DNA of 64,000 nucleotides from Gluconacetobacter johannae (lineage in GTDB: Bacteria; Pseudomonadota; Alphaproteobacteria; Acetobacterales; Acetobacteraceae), in contig NZ_JABEQH010000007.1 of the NCBI RefSeq assembly GCF_014174305.1, positions 117,242 through 181,241 on the forward strand. Reading direction: 5' to 3'. Both the position numbers and the translations under genes were made by a program. Of this stretch, positions 56,879 to 64,000 are shown piece after piece. The notes under the pieces were generated by a model. That model did not search any database and was not told where the DNA came from. It saw nothing but the letters and a program-made list of their open reading frames with translations. Every line of letters starts with the position of its first letter. Position 1 is the first letter of the stretch.

Positions 56879-57709
56879 ATGTTGGGTAGTCTTCTGATCG
56901 TCTTCCGCGAAGTCATCGAAGCCGGGCTGATCGTGGGAATCGTCATGGCCGCGACACAGGGCATTGCCTGTCGCGGACGCTGGGTGGCAGGCGGGATCGG
57001 CGCCGGCGTGCTGGGGGCGGGTGTCGTCGCCCTCTTTGCCGGGGCGCTGTCCCAGGCTTTGTCGGGCAACGGCCAGGATGTCTTTTCCGCCGTCATCCTC
57101 TGCCTGGCCGTCGTGATGCTGGGCTGGCACATCGTCTGGATGGCGCGACATGGTCGCGAAATGGCCCAGGACATGAAAGCCATCGGGGCCGCGGTCGCCA
57201 GTGGCAACCGGTCGCTATTCGCGATGGCGGTTGTCGTCGCCGTGGCCGTCCTGCGTGAAGGGATGGAGGTCGTGCTGTTCCTCTACGGCATCGCCATTTC
57301 CACCGACACGGGCCCGGTGCCGATGCTGATGGGCGGCATTCTGGGGGTCCTGGCCGGGGCGGGCCTGTCCTGGGCCCTGTATCGGGGGCTGGTCATCATC
57401 CCGTTGAATCATTTGTTTGCCGTAACCGGCCTGCTGGTGACGTTCATGGCGGCCGGCATGGCCAGTCAGGCCGCGGCCCTGCTGGCCAATGACGATCTGG
57501 TGCCTGCCCTGGGTTACGACATCTGGGATTCCTCGTGGCTGCTGTCGGACGGCAGCATGGTCGGCCGGGCGGCGCGGGCGCTGGTGGGCTATTCGGATCG
57601 GCCGACAGGGATCCAGATCCTGGCATGGATTTGCACATGCCTGGTCCTGATCGTCACCGGCCACCTGGTTCGTCATCGGACCCCGCCCAGGACGACGCAG
57701 GCGTCATGA
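56879..57709 (+). CDS. FTR1-family high-affinity iron permease
   Basis: A 276-residue polytopic membrane protein with two REXXE iron-translocation motifs: IVFREVIEAGLIVGIVMA near the N-terminus and VLREGMEVVLFLYGIA in the middle. It belongs to the FTR1/EfeU group, which imports ferric iron after oxidation of ferrous iron. Its ATG is one base beyond the cupredoxin stop. Iron demand of nitrogenase makes the location suggestive (inference). Confidence 0.92.
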   Translation: MLGSLLIVFREVIEAGLIVGIVMAATQGIACRGRWVAGGIGAGVLGAGVVALFAGALSQALSGNGQDVFSAVILCLAVVMLGWHIVWMARHGREMAQDMKAIGAAVASGNRSLFAMAVVVAVAVLREGMEVVLFLYGIAISTDTGPVPMLMGGILGVLAGAGLSWALYRGLVIIPLNHLFAVTGLLVTFMAAGMASQAAALLANDDLVPALGYDIWDSSWLLSDGSMVGRAARALVGYSDRPTGIQILAWICTCLVLIVTGHLVRHRTPPRTTQAS

Positions 57710-57753
57710 ACCGCGGACCGGCTGCTTTTCCTCTAGCCACACATGGAAGTATA

Positions 57754-58281
57754 ATGATGAAGACCAAGCATATCGCTTCCGCCCTGCTTGCCGGCGCGAG
57801 CGTGCTTGCCCTCGCGCCGCAGGCGCTGGCGCGGGAGTATCCGATTGGCGGCCCGGTTCATGCCCACGACATGGAAATCGCGGCCAGCTATCTGGTCGGG
57901 ATCGATCTCGCCCCCATGCCGGCGGACATGCCGATGGGTGATGACGTCATTCATCTGGAAACCGACGTCCATGCCACGGCCGATAACGTCTGGGGCTACC
58001 CGGACGGGGCCTGGATTCCCTATCTGACGATTGATTACACGCTGTCCAAGGACGGCACCGACTGGAAAGTGTCAGGCACGATGCGGTCGATGACCGCGAA
58101 GGACGGTCCGCATTACGCCAACAACGTAAAAATGGACGGGCCGGGGAAATACACGGTCGAACTGCGTTACGGCTCGCCGGAGAAAAACGGCTTCCTGCAT
58201 CATGTAGACACGGAAACCGGCACGCCCGGCTTCTGGGACACGATCACCGAGAAATTCACCTTCGCCTATCCGCAGAAATAA
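57754..58281 (+). CDS. P19/Tp34-type periplasmic iron transport protein
   Basis: A 175-residue secreted protein: signal IASALLAGASVLALAPQALA, then REYPIGGPVHAHDMEIAASY and DVIHLETDVHATADNVWGY. The pattern of His, Glu and Met residues fits the P19/Tp34 family, which binds copper or iron in the periplasm and partners FTR1-like permeases. The start ATG at 57754 or 57757 has GGAAGT upstream. It completes a cupredoxin-FTR1-P19 set. Confidence 0.88.
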   Translation: MMKTKHIASALLAGASVLALAPQALAREYPIGGPVHAHDMEIAASYLVGIDLAPMPADMPMGDDVIHLETDVHATADNVWGYPDGAWIPYLTIDYTLSKDGTDWKVSGTMRSMTAKDGPHYANNVKMDGPGKYTVELRYGSPEKNGFLHHVDTETGTPGFWDTITEKFTFAYPQK

Positions 58282-58310
58282 GCGACCCGTTTACGATCCT
58301 GTCCAAGACG

Positions 58311-58342
58311 GCCGGCATGGCGTCCTGACACGCCATGCCGGC
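58311..58342. terminator. 13-bp hairpin between convergent P19 gene and trxA
   Basis: GCCGGCATGGCGT (58311-58323) and ACGCCATGCCGGC (58330-58342) pair perfectly around a 6-nt loop in the 71-bp convergent gap. It is placed for bidirectional termination; there is no T-run. Confidence 0.6.
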
Positions 58343-58352
58343 ATCGGCCGGA

Positions 58353-58679
58353 TTACAGGCTGCTCTTGACCCAGTCCTTGAGCTGGCTCTTGGGCATCGC
58401 GCCGACCTTGGTCGCCGCCGGCTGGCCGTTCTTGAACAGGATCAGCGTCGGGATGCCGCGCACGGCATATTTGTTCGGCGTCGTCGGATTGTCGTCGATA
58501 TTCACCTTCGCGACGGTCAGCTTGCCCTTGAATTCGGCGCCGATTTCATCCAGCGCCGGGGCGATCATCTTGCACGGCCCGCACCACTCGGCCCAGAAAT
58601 CCACCAGCACCGGCCCCTCGGCCTTCAGAACATCGCTTTCAAAGGTGGCGTCGCTGACGGCCACGGTATTTTCGCTCAT
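58353..58679 (-). CDS. trxA: thioredoxin
   Basis: A 108-residue thioredoxin with the active site [14 protein letters not shown] at about residues 28-40 and the cis-Pro in [13 protein letters not shown]. It is the major cytosolic disulfide reductant. AGGAG is seven bases before the ATG at 58677-58679; the GTG just upstream is not needed. It follows addA on the same strand. Confidence 0.96.
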   Translation of the reverse strand: MSENTVAVSDATFESDVLKAEGPVLVDFWAEWCGPCKMIAPALDEIGAEFKGKLTVAKVNIDDNPTTPNKYAVRGIPTLILFKNGQPAATKVGAMPKSQLKDWVKSSL

Positions 58680-58738
58680 CACATCACTCCTCGGGTTCCG
58701 ACGGCTTCGTCAGGACATGGCAGCCTGACCGCCTTGTT

Positions 58739-61700
58739 TCAAGATTGCCCGGCGTCCGGCCCCTCGGCGCCGGGCGCATGACGCTCCAGCAGCGAATCGG
58801 GCAGGATCGTAATCCGGACATCCTCGGTCCAGACCAGCGTGCACCGAACCGGCCGATCCGGATAGAGGGCCGTCAACAGGGCGCGGTACGACGCCATCTG
58901 CCGCAGATACAGCACCGGCGTCGCCGCGACGTCGGCGGGCGGCAGGCGGTTGGTCTTGAAATCGCACAGCCACACGGCGTCGGGCCGGACGACCATGCGG
59001 TCGACCTGCCCCACGATCACCGACCCGCCGGCCACGCCGGCCAGCGGCTGTTCCGAGCGGCTGCCCGGACCGAACAGCGGCGCGATCCGCGGATCGTCCA
59101 TCACCGCCAGAACCTGCGTCACGATCCGGTCCTGGTCCGCCCGCTCCAGCGCGTTGCCCGGCCGCGCCAGCCAGTCGCGCGCCACCTCGGCACGGCGCAC
59201 CGCCGGCAGGTCGGGCAGATATTGCAGCAGCGCATGGACAAGCTGCCCCCGGCGCAGGGCCTGCTCGCGCGCGGCCGGCCGGCGCGCGCCCACCACCGCC
59301 AGGGGCGAGCGGACGGCGGGCTGCGGCCCCAGGGGCGCGTCATCGGGCCGGCTGGGCACCAGCGGACGCAGCAGCGGGGATTCCGGCGCCGGGGACCGGG
59401 CGACCCAGTCCGGCGCGCGCCCCATCCAGTCCGGCAGATCGACCGGGGCCGCATCGCCCCGCACCGTCGGGCGTTCGCTGGACGGCGCCGACGCGGCCTC
59501 CTCCAGCACCAGGCGGGTGCCGGCCCAGCCCAGGTCGAAGGGCCGTTCCTCGGCCCCCGCGTGCTCGAAACCGGCGCGACAGAGCGCGTACCAGCTATCG
59601 TCCGCCACGGTGCGTTTCTGTTGCCAGCCGCAGATCACCAGCCGGTCGCTGGCCCGGGTCAGCGCGACATAGAGCAGGCGGTTATATTCCTCGATCGCCG
59701 CCGCGCGGATGGTCTGCTGCAATCCCCGCGTGGCGCCCGTCGCCATTTCGGCGCGCGGCACCCACAGCGGCAGGTCCAGTCCGCTGTCTTCGTCCCGCGC
59801 CCAGACCACGCCACCGTCGAACTTCGCCACGCCCACCGTGTCGGGCAGGATCACCAGCCGCGCCTGCAACCCCTTGGCGCCATGGGCGGTCATGACGCGC
59901 ACCATGTCGGCGGCGGCGTCGGGTTCGCGCTTCACCGTTTCGGCCGACGCCCGCAGCCAGTGCAGGAAGCCCTGCAACGACGCCGGATGCAGCGATTCAT
60001 AGCGCAGGGCCGCCGACAGCAGCTCGTCCACCGGCTCGGCGGCCTCGGGGCCCAGCCGGGCCAACAGGCGCGCCCGGCCGCCCAGCGGCCCCAGCGCCTC
60101 GGACAGCAGGCCGTAGGGCGAGGCGTAATCGACATGCCGGAACAGGCGTCCCAGCATCGTCCAGGCCGCCCCCCAGTCCGCCCGCTCGCCATGCCGCTCG
60201 CGCAGCACGGCCCACAGCGGCCGCCCGCCGCGCCCGGCCGACAGCTCCATCAGGCTGTCGTCCGCCACGCCGCCCAACGGCGAGGTCAGGACGCAGGCCA
60301 GGGTCAAATCGTCCTGCGGCAACAGCAGCGCATCGCACAGGGCCATCAGGTCCTGCACCGCCACCTGGTCCACCAGCCCGGTGCGGACCAGCGTCGCCAC
60401 CGGCACGTCCTGCGTCTTCAGGGCGCGGATCAGCGCCCGGACGAAATTCGACCGCTTCGGCACCAGCACCAGGATGTCGCCCGGCGTCAGCGGGGCCTCG
60501 CCCGGCGCGGGGGCACGCCGCAGTTCGGCGACCACCCAGGCCGCCAGGCTGTCGGCCAGGCGCTGCGCCGCCGTGGACTGGCCCCCGTTCTCCAGCGGGG
60601 CGATCCATGGATTGGCGTCCTCAGCTCCGTCCTCGACCGGGGTCAGGGGCCAGAGCTCCACCCGGCCGCCCTGCCCCGGCCGGGCGGACAGATGGCCGGG
60701 CACGCCCGCCTCCCCCTCCACCAGTCCGCGCGCGGCGTCGGGCAGGGCAAAGACGCTGTCCACCAGTTTCAGGACCGGCGCGGTGGACCGAAAGGACACG
60801 GTCAGCGCCGGCTCCTTCCACGGGCAGCGCGCCTGTTCCACCCGCTGGCGGAACAGGTGCCGCCAGTGCCGGAAGGCCGCCGGGTCGGCGCCCTGGAACG
60901 AATAGATCGACTGCTTGTAATCGCCCACCGCGAACAGCGTGCGCGGCTGTGCCGCGGCATCGCGCGTGGCCTCGCCGGCGAAGAATTCGGACGTCAGCCC
61001 GCCCGCGATCGCCCATTGGTCGGGCGAGGTATCCTGCACCTCGTCCAGCAGCAGGTGGTCAATCCCGCCATCGAGCTTGTACAGCACCCACGCCGCGCCC
61101 GGGTCCTTCAGCAGGTCCAGCGTCCGTTCGATCAGGTCGTCGTAATCGACCAGCCCGCGCCCGCGCTTGCGCTCGGCATAGCGGCGCAGCACCGGGGCCG
61201 CGACATCCAGCAGGGCGGCGCTGACGCGCAGGATGGCGATGGCCCGGCATTCCTCGTCCACCGCGATGATGCGCGCGGCCTCGGCCAGCAGGGCATCGCC
61301 GATCTCGGGCCGGCTGTCGTCCAGCTTGGGGTTCAGGCCGCCGCGCTTGCGCGGCTCGCCGTCCTGCTTCACCAGGGCCGTGCGCCAGACGTCCCAGCGT
61401 GCGGCCCGCGCCTCGACCGGCAGGGCCAGCCAGTCCAGCATGACCCCGGCGGCCCGCCGCACGGTGGCCGCGCCCTGCTCCGCCACGATCCGCAGCATGT
61501 CGCGCAGGCCGTCCTCGTCCGGCACCTCGGCGCAGGCCGCGCGGCGCAGGGCTGCGGCGTCGCGCGTCCGCACCCCCAGCACCCGCATCAGGGCGGCATC
61601 CACCCCGGCACGGTCCCGCTCCATCGCCTGGATGACGGGCTGCACCTGCCGCAGCCGCGCCTGAAGGCCGCCGACCAGCCGGGCGAAATCCGCCGCGCCG

Positions 61701-62269
61701 ATCTGCCCGGCGAGGATCGCGACCGCATCCCCGCCCGCGCCCACCACGGCCTCGACCGCCTCGCCCATCGCCATCCGGGCGTCCGTGTCCTCGACCAGCG
61801 TGAAATGCGGGCTGATCGCGGCTTCGACGGGGAAGCGGCGCAGCAGCGACTGGCAGAAGGCATGGATCGTGCCGATCCGCATACCGCCCGGCAGGTCCAG
61901 CACCCGGGCGAACAATTCCCGCGCCGCCTGCCGCGTGTCCGCACCCGGCGGAACCGACAGGCCGGCCAGTTCGCCGTCCAGCGCCGCGTCGGGCAGGGTC
62001 ACCCATTTTCCCAGGCGATTCTGCAGGCGGATCGCCATTTCGGCCGCCGCCGCCTTGGTGAATGTCAGGCACTGGATCCGCGCGGGGTCCGACCCGGCCG
62101 CCAGCGTGCCGTCCGGCAACAGGCGCGGCAACATCAGGCGCAGCAGCCGGTCGATCAGCAGCTTGGTCTTGCCGCTGCCCGCCGAGGCCGAAACGAAGAC
62201 CGAGGCCTCGGGGTCCGAGGCCTCGGCCTGGCGGGTGTTGGCCAGTTCGATGGCGTCGCGCGGGCTCAT
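58739..62269 (-). CDS. addA: double-strand-break repair helicase-nuclease AddA
   Basis: A 1176-residue UvrD-like helicase with a C-terminal nuclease. Walker A is VSASAGSGKTKLLIDRLL near residue 30. Helicase motifs follow: HLLLDEVQDTSPDQWAI and TVSFRSTAPVL. The nuclease motif is VWLCDFKTNRLPP near the end. With AddB it resects double-strand breaks for RecA. Its ATG overlaps the addB stop (ATGA), so the pair is co-translated. Confidence 0.95.
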   Translation of the reverse strand: MSPRDAIELANTRQAEASDPEASVFVSASAGSGKTKLLIDRLLRLMLPRLLPDGTLAAGSDPARIQCLTFTKAAAAEMAIRLQNRLGKWVTLPDAALDGELAGLSVPPGADTRQAARELFARVLDLPGGMRIGTIHAFCQSLLRRFPVEAAISPHFTLVEDTDARMAMGEAVEAVVGAGGDAVAILAGQIGAADFARLVGGLQARLRQVQPVIQAMERDRAGVDAALMRVLGVRTRDAAALRRAACAEVPDEDGLRDMLRIVAEQGAATVRRAAGVMLDWLALPVEARAARWDVWRTALVKQDGEPRKRGGLNPKLDDSRPEIGDALLAEAARIIAVDEECRAIAILRVSAALLDVAAPVLRRYAERKRGRGLVDYDDLIERTLDLLKDPGAAWVLYKLDGGIDHLLLDEVQDTSPDQWAIAGGLTSEFFAGEATRDAAAQPRTLFAVGDYKQSIYSFQGADPAAFRHWRHLFRQRVEQARCPWKEPALTVSFRSTAPVLKLVDSVFALPDAARGLVEGEAGVPGHLSARPGQGGRVELWPLTPVEDGAEDANPWIAPLENGGQSTAAQRLADSLAAWVVAELRRAPAPGEAPLTPGDILVLVPKRSNFVRALIRALKTQDVPVATLVRTGLVDQVAVQDLMALCDALLLPQDDLTLACVLTSPLGGVADDSLMELSAGRGGRPLWAVLRERHGERADWGAAWTMLGRLFRHVDYASPYGLLSEALGPLGGRARLLARLGPEAAEPVDELLSAALRYESLHPASLQGFLHWLRASAETVKREPDAAADMVRVMTAHGAKGLQARLVILPDTVGVAKFDGGVVWARDEDSGLDLPLWVPRAEMATGATRGLQQTIRAAAIEEYNRLLYVALTRASDRLVICGWQQKRTVADDSWYALCRAGFEHAGAEERPFDLGWAGTRLVLEEAASAPSSERPTVRGDAAPVDLPDWMGRAPDWVARSPAPESPLLRPLVPSRPDDAPLGPQPAVRSPLAVVGARRPAAREQALRRGQLVHALLQYLPDLPAVRRAEVARDWLARPGNALERADQDRIVTQVLAVMDDPRIAPLFGPGSRSEQPLAGVAGGSVIVGQVDRMVVRPDAVWLCDFKTNRLPPADVAATPVLYLRQMASYRALLTALYPDRPVRCTLVWTEDVRITILPDSLLERHAPGAEGPDAGQS

Positions 62270-64000
62270 GCCCCGCCCTCGTCGCGGGCGGCGCTCCATT
62301 CCGCGACGCGGGCCAGTTGCGCGTAATCGGCGAAACGCGGCCCCTCGTCGGGATACGGATGGGACAGGTACGGCTGCTCCACCTCGTCATAGGTCGCGAT
62401 CAGGCCGCGCAGGTTCAGCCAGCAGGCGGCGACCAGATCGGCCAGTTCCTCGCCCGACGCCACCGGCAGCGCCTCGCCGGGTTCGTACCCGCCGGTCAGC
62501 CGCCAATAGATCAGTTCCCCGGCCCGGCCCGTAAGCTCCGGCCCGAACCCGCCGCGTTCCATCATCGCCGCCTCCAGCACCAGTTGCGACGACCAGCCGG
62601 CGATGACGCTCCTGCGCCGGGGCAGGGTGCCGGTCTTGTAATCGAACAGGGCCAGTCGCCCCTGCCGGTCCAGGTCCACCCGGTCCGCCCGGCCCTGCAA
62701 GGTGAAGTCGCCCCCGGCGAAACCCTTCAGCACCACGCGCCCCTTCTGTTCGGTCCGCACCAGTTCGGGGGGGCCGTCGGCGCGACGCGCGGCTTCCTCG
62801 CGCGCGACCCAGCCGGCGATGCGCGCCAGGCGCGGGGCCCACCATGCCGCCAGCGCCGGGCGCAGCCGCGCGTCGGCCAGCCGCATCAGGAACAGCCGCC
62901 GCAGCCCGTCCTCGGGGTCGCCGGCCCAGACCTCCGGCCCCATGGCGAACCAGCGATCCAGCGCGTCATGGACGATGGTGCCGTAATCGGCGGCGTCCGC
63001 CGCTTCCTCCAGGTCCGGCAGGCGCCGCAATCCCAGGACCCGCCGCGCATAGATCGCATAGGGGTCGCGCATCCAGGTCTCGATCTCGGTGACCGCCAGG
63101 GCGCGGGGCCGCCAGGCGACAGGCGGGCACGGCCGGGGCGGCGCGACGGGCCGGGGCGCGCCCACCGGCCGGTCGAGGCGCGACAGCCACGACAGGGCCG
63201 GATGCGCCGGCACCGACTGCCCCCGCCCCGACAGGAACGCCTCCAGCCGGACCAGCCAGCGCGCCGGGACGGCGGGCGCGCCCTCGCGCCGGCCGGGGAC
63301 GGACAGCACCACCTGGGGCGCCGCGCAGGCGCAGGCGACGAAATCGTGCGCCGCCTGCCCGATCGCCCGCTCGGGCGAGGGCAGGCCGGCGCGCGCGCGC
63401 ATCGGGCGGCTCATCCACGGGCCGGGATCGGTGGCGGGGGGCCAGGCGGTTTCGACCAGGCCGCCCAGCACGACCTGCTCCACCGCCTGCAAACGGGCCT
63501 CCATCAGGCCCCAGATGAAGATGCGCGGATGCACCGCCGCCTCGTTCCGGCCACGCAAGGCCCGGCGCGACCGCACCACCAGCCCGGCCATCGACGCGGC
63601 CAGCAGCCCGTCCAGCACGTCGGCGCGCTGCGGCGGCAAAATATTGCAGAACGCGATCAGCCCGGCCAGATGCTGCCCCAGCGCGTTGCCTTCCTCGCCC
63701 GACCACAGCCGGTCGGCGCCCGTCCGATCCTCGGTTCCGGCCAGCGCCTCGGCGGCTTCCACCAGGCCGGCCAGCATGTCGGCAACCGGCATCGGCCCGC
63801 CATCGACGCAGGCCTGCAAGGGCGCCAGGGCGCGTTCCACGCGGTCGAGGAAGCCGGCCAGATCCTCCGGCGCGTCGGGCCGGTCGGCCAGCGCCCCGTG
63901 CGGGTCGTCGCGCCCGCGCGCCAGCGCGTCGCGCAGCCCGCCGATGCCGGGCCGGGGGGCCGGCCCGCGCAGCAGCACGCGCTCCAGCAGCCGGGCCGAG
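62266..64000 (-). CDS. addB: AddB helicase-nuclease subunit, partial (N-terminus beyond window)
   Basis: About 578 C-terminal codons of AddB are visible and the frame continues past the right edge. Landmarks are PALSWLSRLDRPVG, VTEIETWMRDPYAIYARRVL and the PD-(D/E)XK nuclease motif RLALFDYKTGTLPRRRS. FTLQGRADRVDLDRQ precedes it. The GTG at 63976-63978 is unlikely to be the real start because family-like sequence (RLLERVLLRGPAPRPG) crosses it. It overlaps addA by four bases. Confidence 0.93.
   Translation of the reverse strand, partial: SARLLERVLLRGPAPRPGIGGLRDALARGRDDPHGALADRPDAPEDLAGFLDRVERALAPLQACVDGGPMPVADMLAGLVEAAEALAGTEDRTGADRLWSGEEGNALGQHLAGLIAFCNILPPQRADVLDGLLAASMAGLVVRSRRALRGRNEAAVHPRIFIWGLMEARLQAVEQVVLGGLVETAWPPATDPGPWMSRPMRARAGLPSPERAIGQAAHDFVACACAAPQVVLSVPGRREGAPAVPARWLVRLEAFLSGRGQSVPAHPALSWLSRLDRPVGAPRPVAPPRPCPPVAWRPRALAVTEIETWMRDPYAIYARRVLGLRRLPDLEEAADAADYGTIVHDALDRWFAMGPEVWAGDPEDGLRRLFLMRLADARLRPALAAWWAPRLARIAGWVAREEAARRADGPPELVRTEQKGRVVLKGFAGGDFTLQGRADRVDLDRQGRLALFDYKTGTLPRRRSVIAGWSSQLVLEAAMMERGGFGPELTGRAGELIYWRLTGGYEPGEALPVASGEELADLVAACWLNLRGLIATYDEVEQPYLSHPYPDEGPRFADYAQLARVAEWSAARDEGGA

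Noticed and set aside
58745..62326. Very long plus-strand open frame opposite addA
   Set aside because: It is an antisense shadow of a confidently identified helicase gene in GC-rich DNA; it is rich in Arg, Gln and His with no domain logic.

Overview
The window reads as a high-GC alphaproteobacterial chromosome segment, most likely from a nitrogen-fixing acetic acid bacterium (Gluconacetobacter diazotrophicus or a close relative). This is an inference from gene content and protein character: a compact MoFe-nitrogenase cluster joined to fixABCX, modABC-rpoN and OprB-type sugar porins, with pentitol/sugar ABC transporters alongside. No database search was run.

Layout. 1-4164: a partial CBS-domain gene, then a two-gene module of a DUF47/PhoU-like protein and a pyruvate,phosphate dikinase-like protein lacking the C-terminal domain. 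4219-22112: a carbohydrate island with two SDR dehydrogenases, a ribose-type ABC system on the minus strand (5075-8678), a second FrcBCA-like ABC system on the plus strand (9077-11969), a ribulokinase-like FGGY kinase, a polyol-type ABC system (13771-18165), xylulokinase and a minus-strand OprB porin. A 162-bp MITE-like element sits inside the signal-peptide region of the polyol-binding protein and keeps the frame open. 22698-24921: a small Trp-rich lipoprotein and a globin-coupled chemoreceptor.

25222-49192: the nitrogen fixation cluster, all on the minus strand. In transcription order: nifA; nifB-fdxN-LRV protein-nifZ-nifT-SIR2; nifHDKENX-DUF269-DUF683-fdxB-nifQ; iscA-nifUSVW; fixABCX-modD. 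Four near-consensus sigma-54 promoters (TGGCAC-N5-TTGC) lie before nifB, nifH, iscA/nifU and fixA. Three of them have a perfect NifA box (TGT-N10-ACA) about 90 bp upstream of the expected start. Strong hairpins occupy the nifH-nifD, nifD-nifK and nifK-nifE gaps.

49352-53990: a DUF2478 gene and the divergent modABC-rpoN operon, each with a sigma-54-like promoter facing outward. Molybdate uptake and the sigma factor needed for nif transcription may therefore be part of the same regulon. 54033-58281: a second OprB porin, a small membrane protein and an iron-uptake set (cupredoxin, FTR1 permease, P19-like protein). 58353-64000: trxA and addA/addB, with addB running off the right edge.

Together the nif region supplies nitrogenase structural proteins, FeMo-cofactor assembly, Fe-S supply, electron delivery (FixABCX, FdxN, FdxB), molybdenum and iron uptake and regulation. 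The left third looks like a sugar/pentitol acquisition block.
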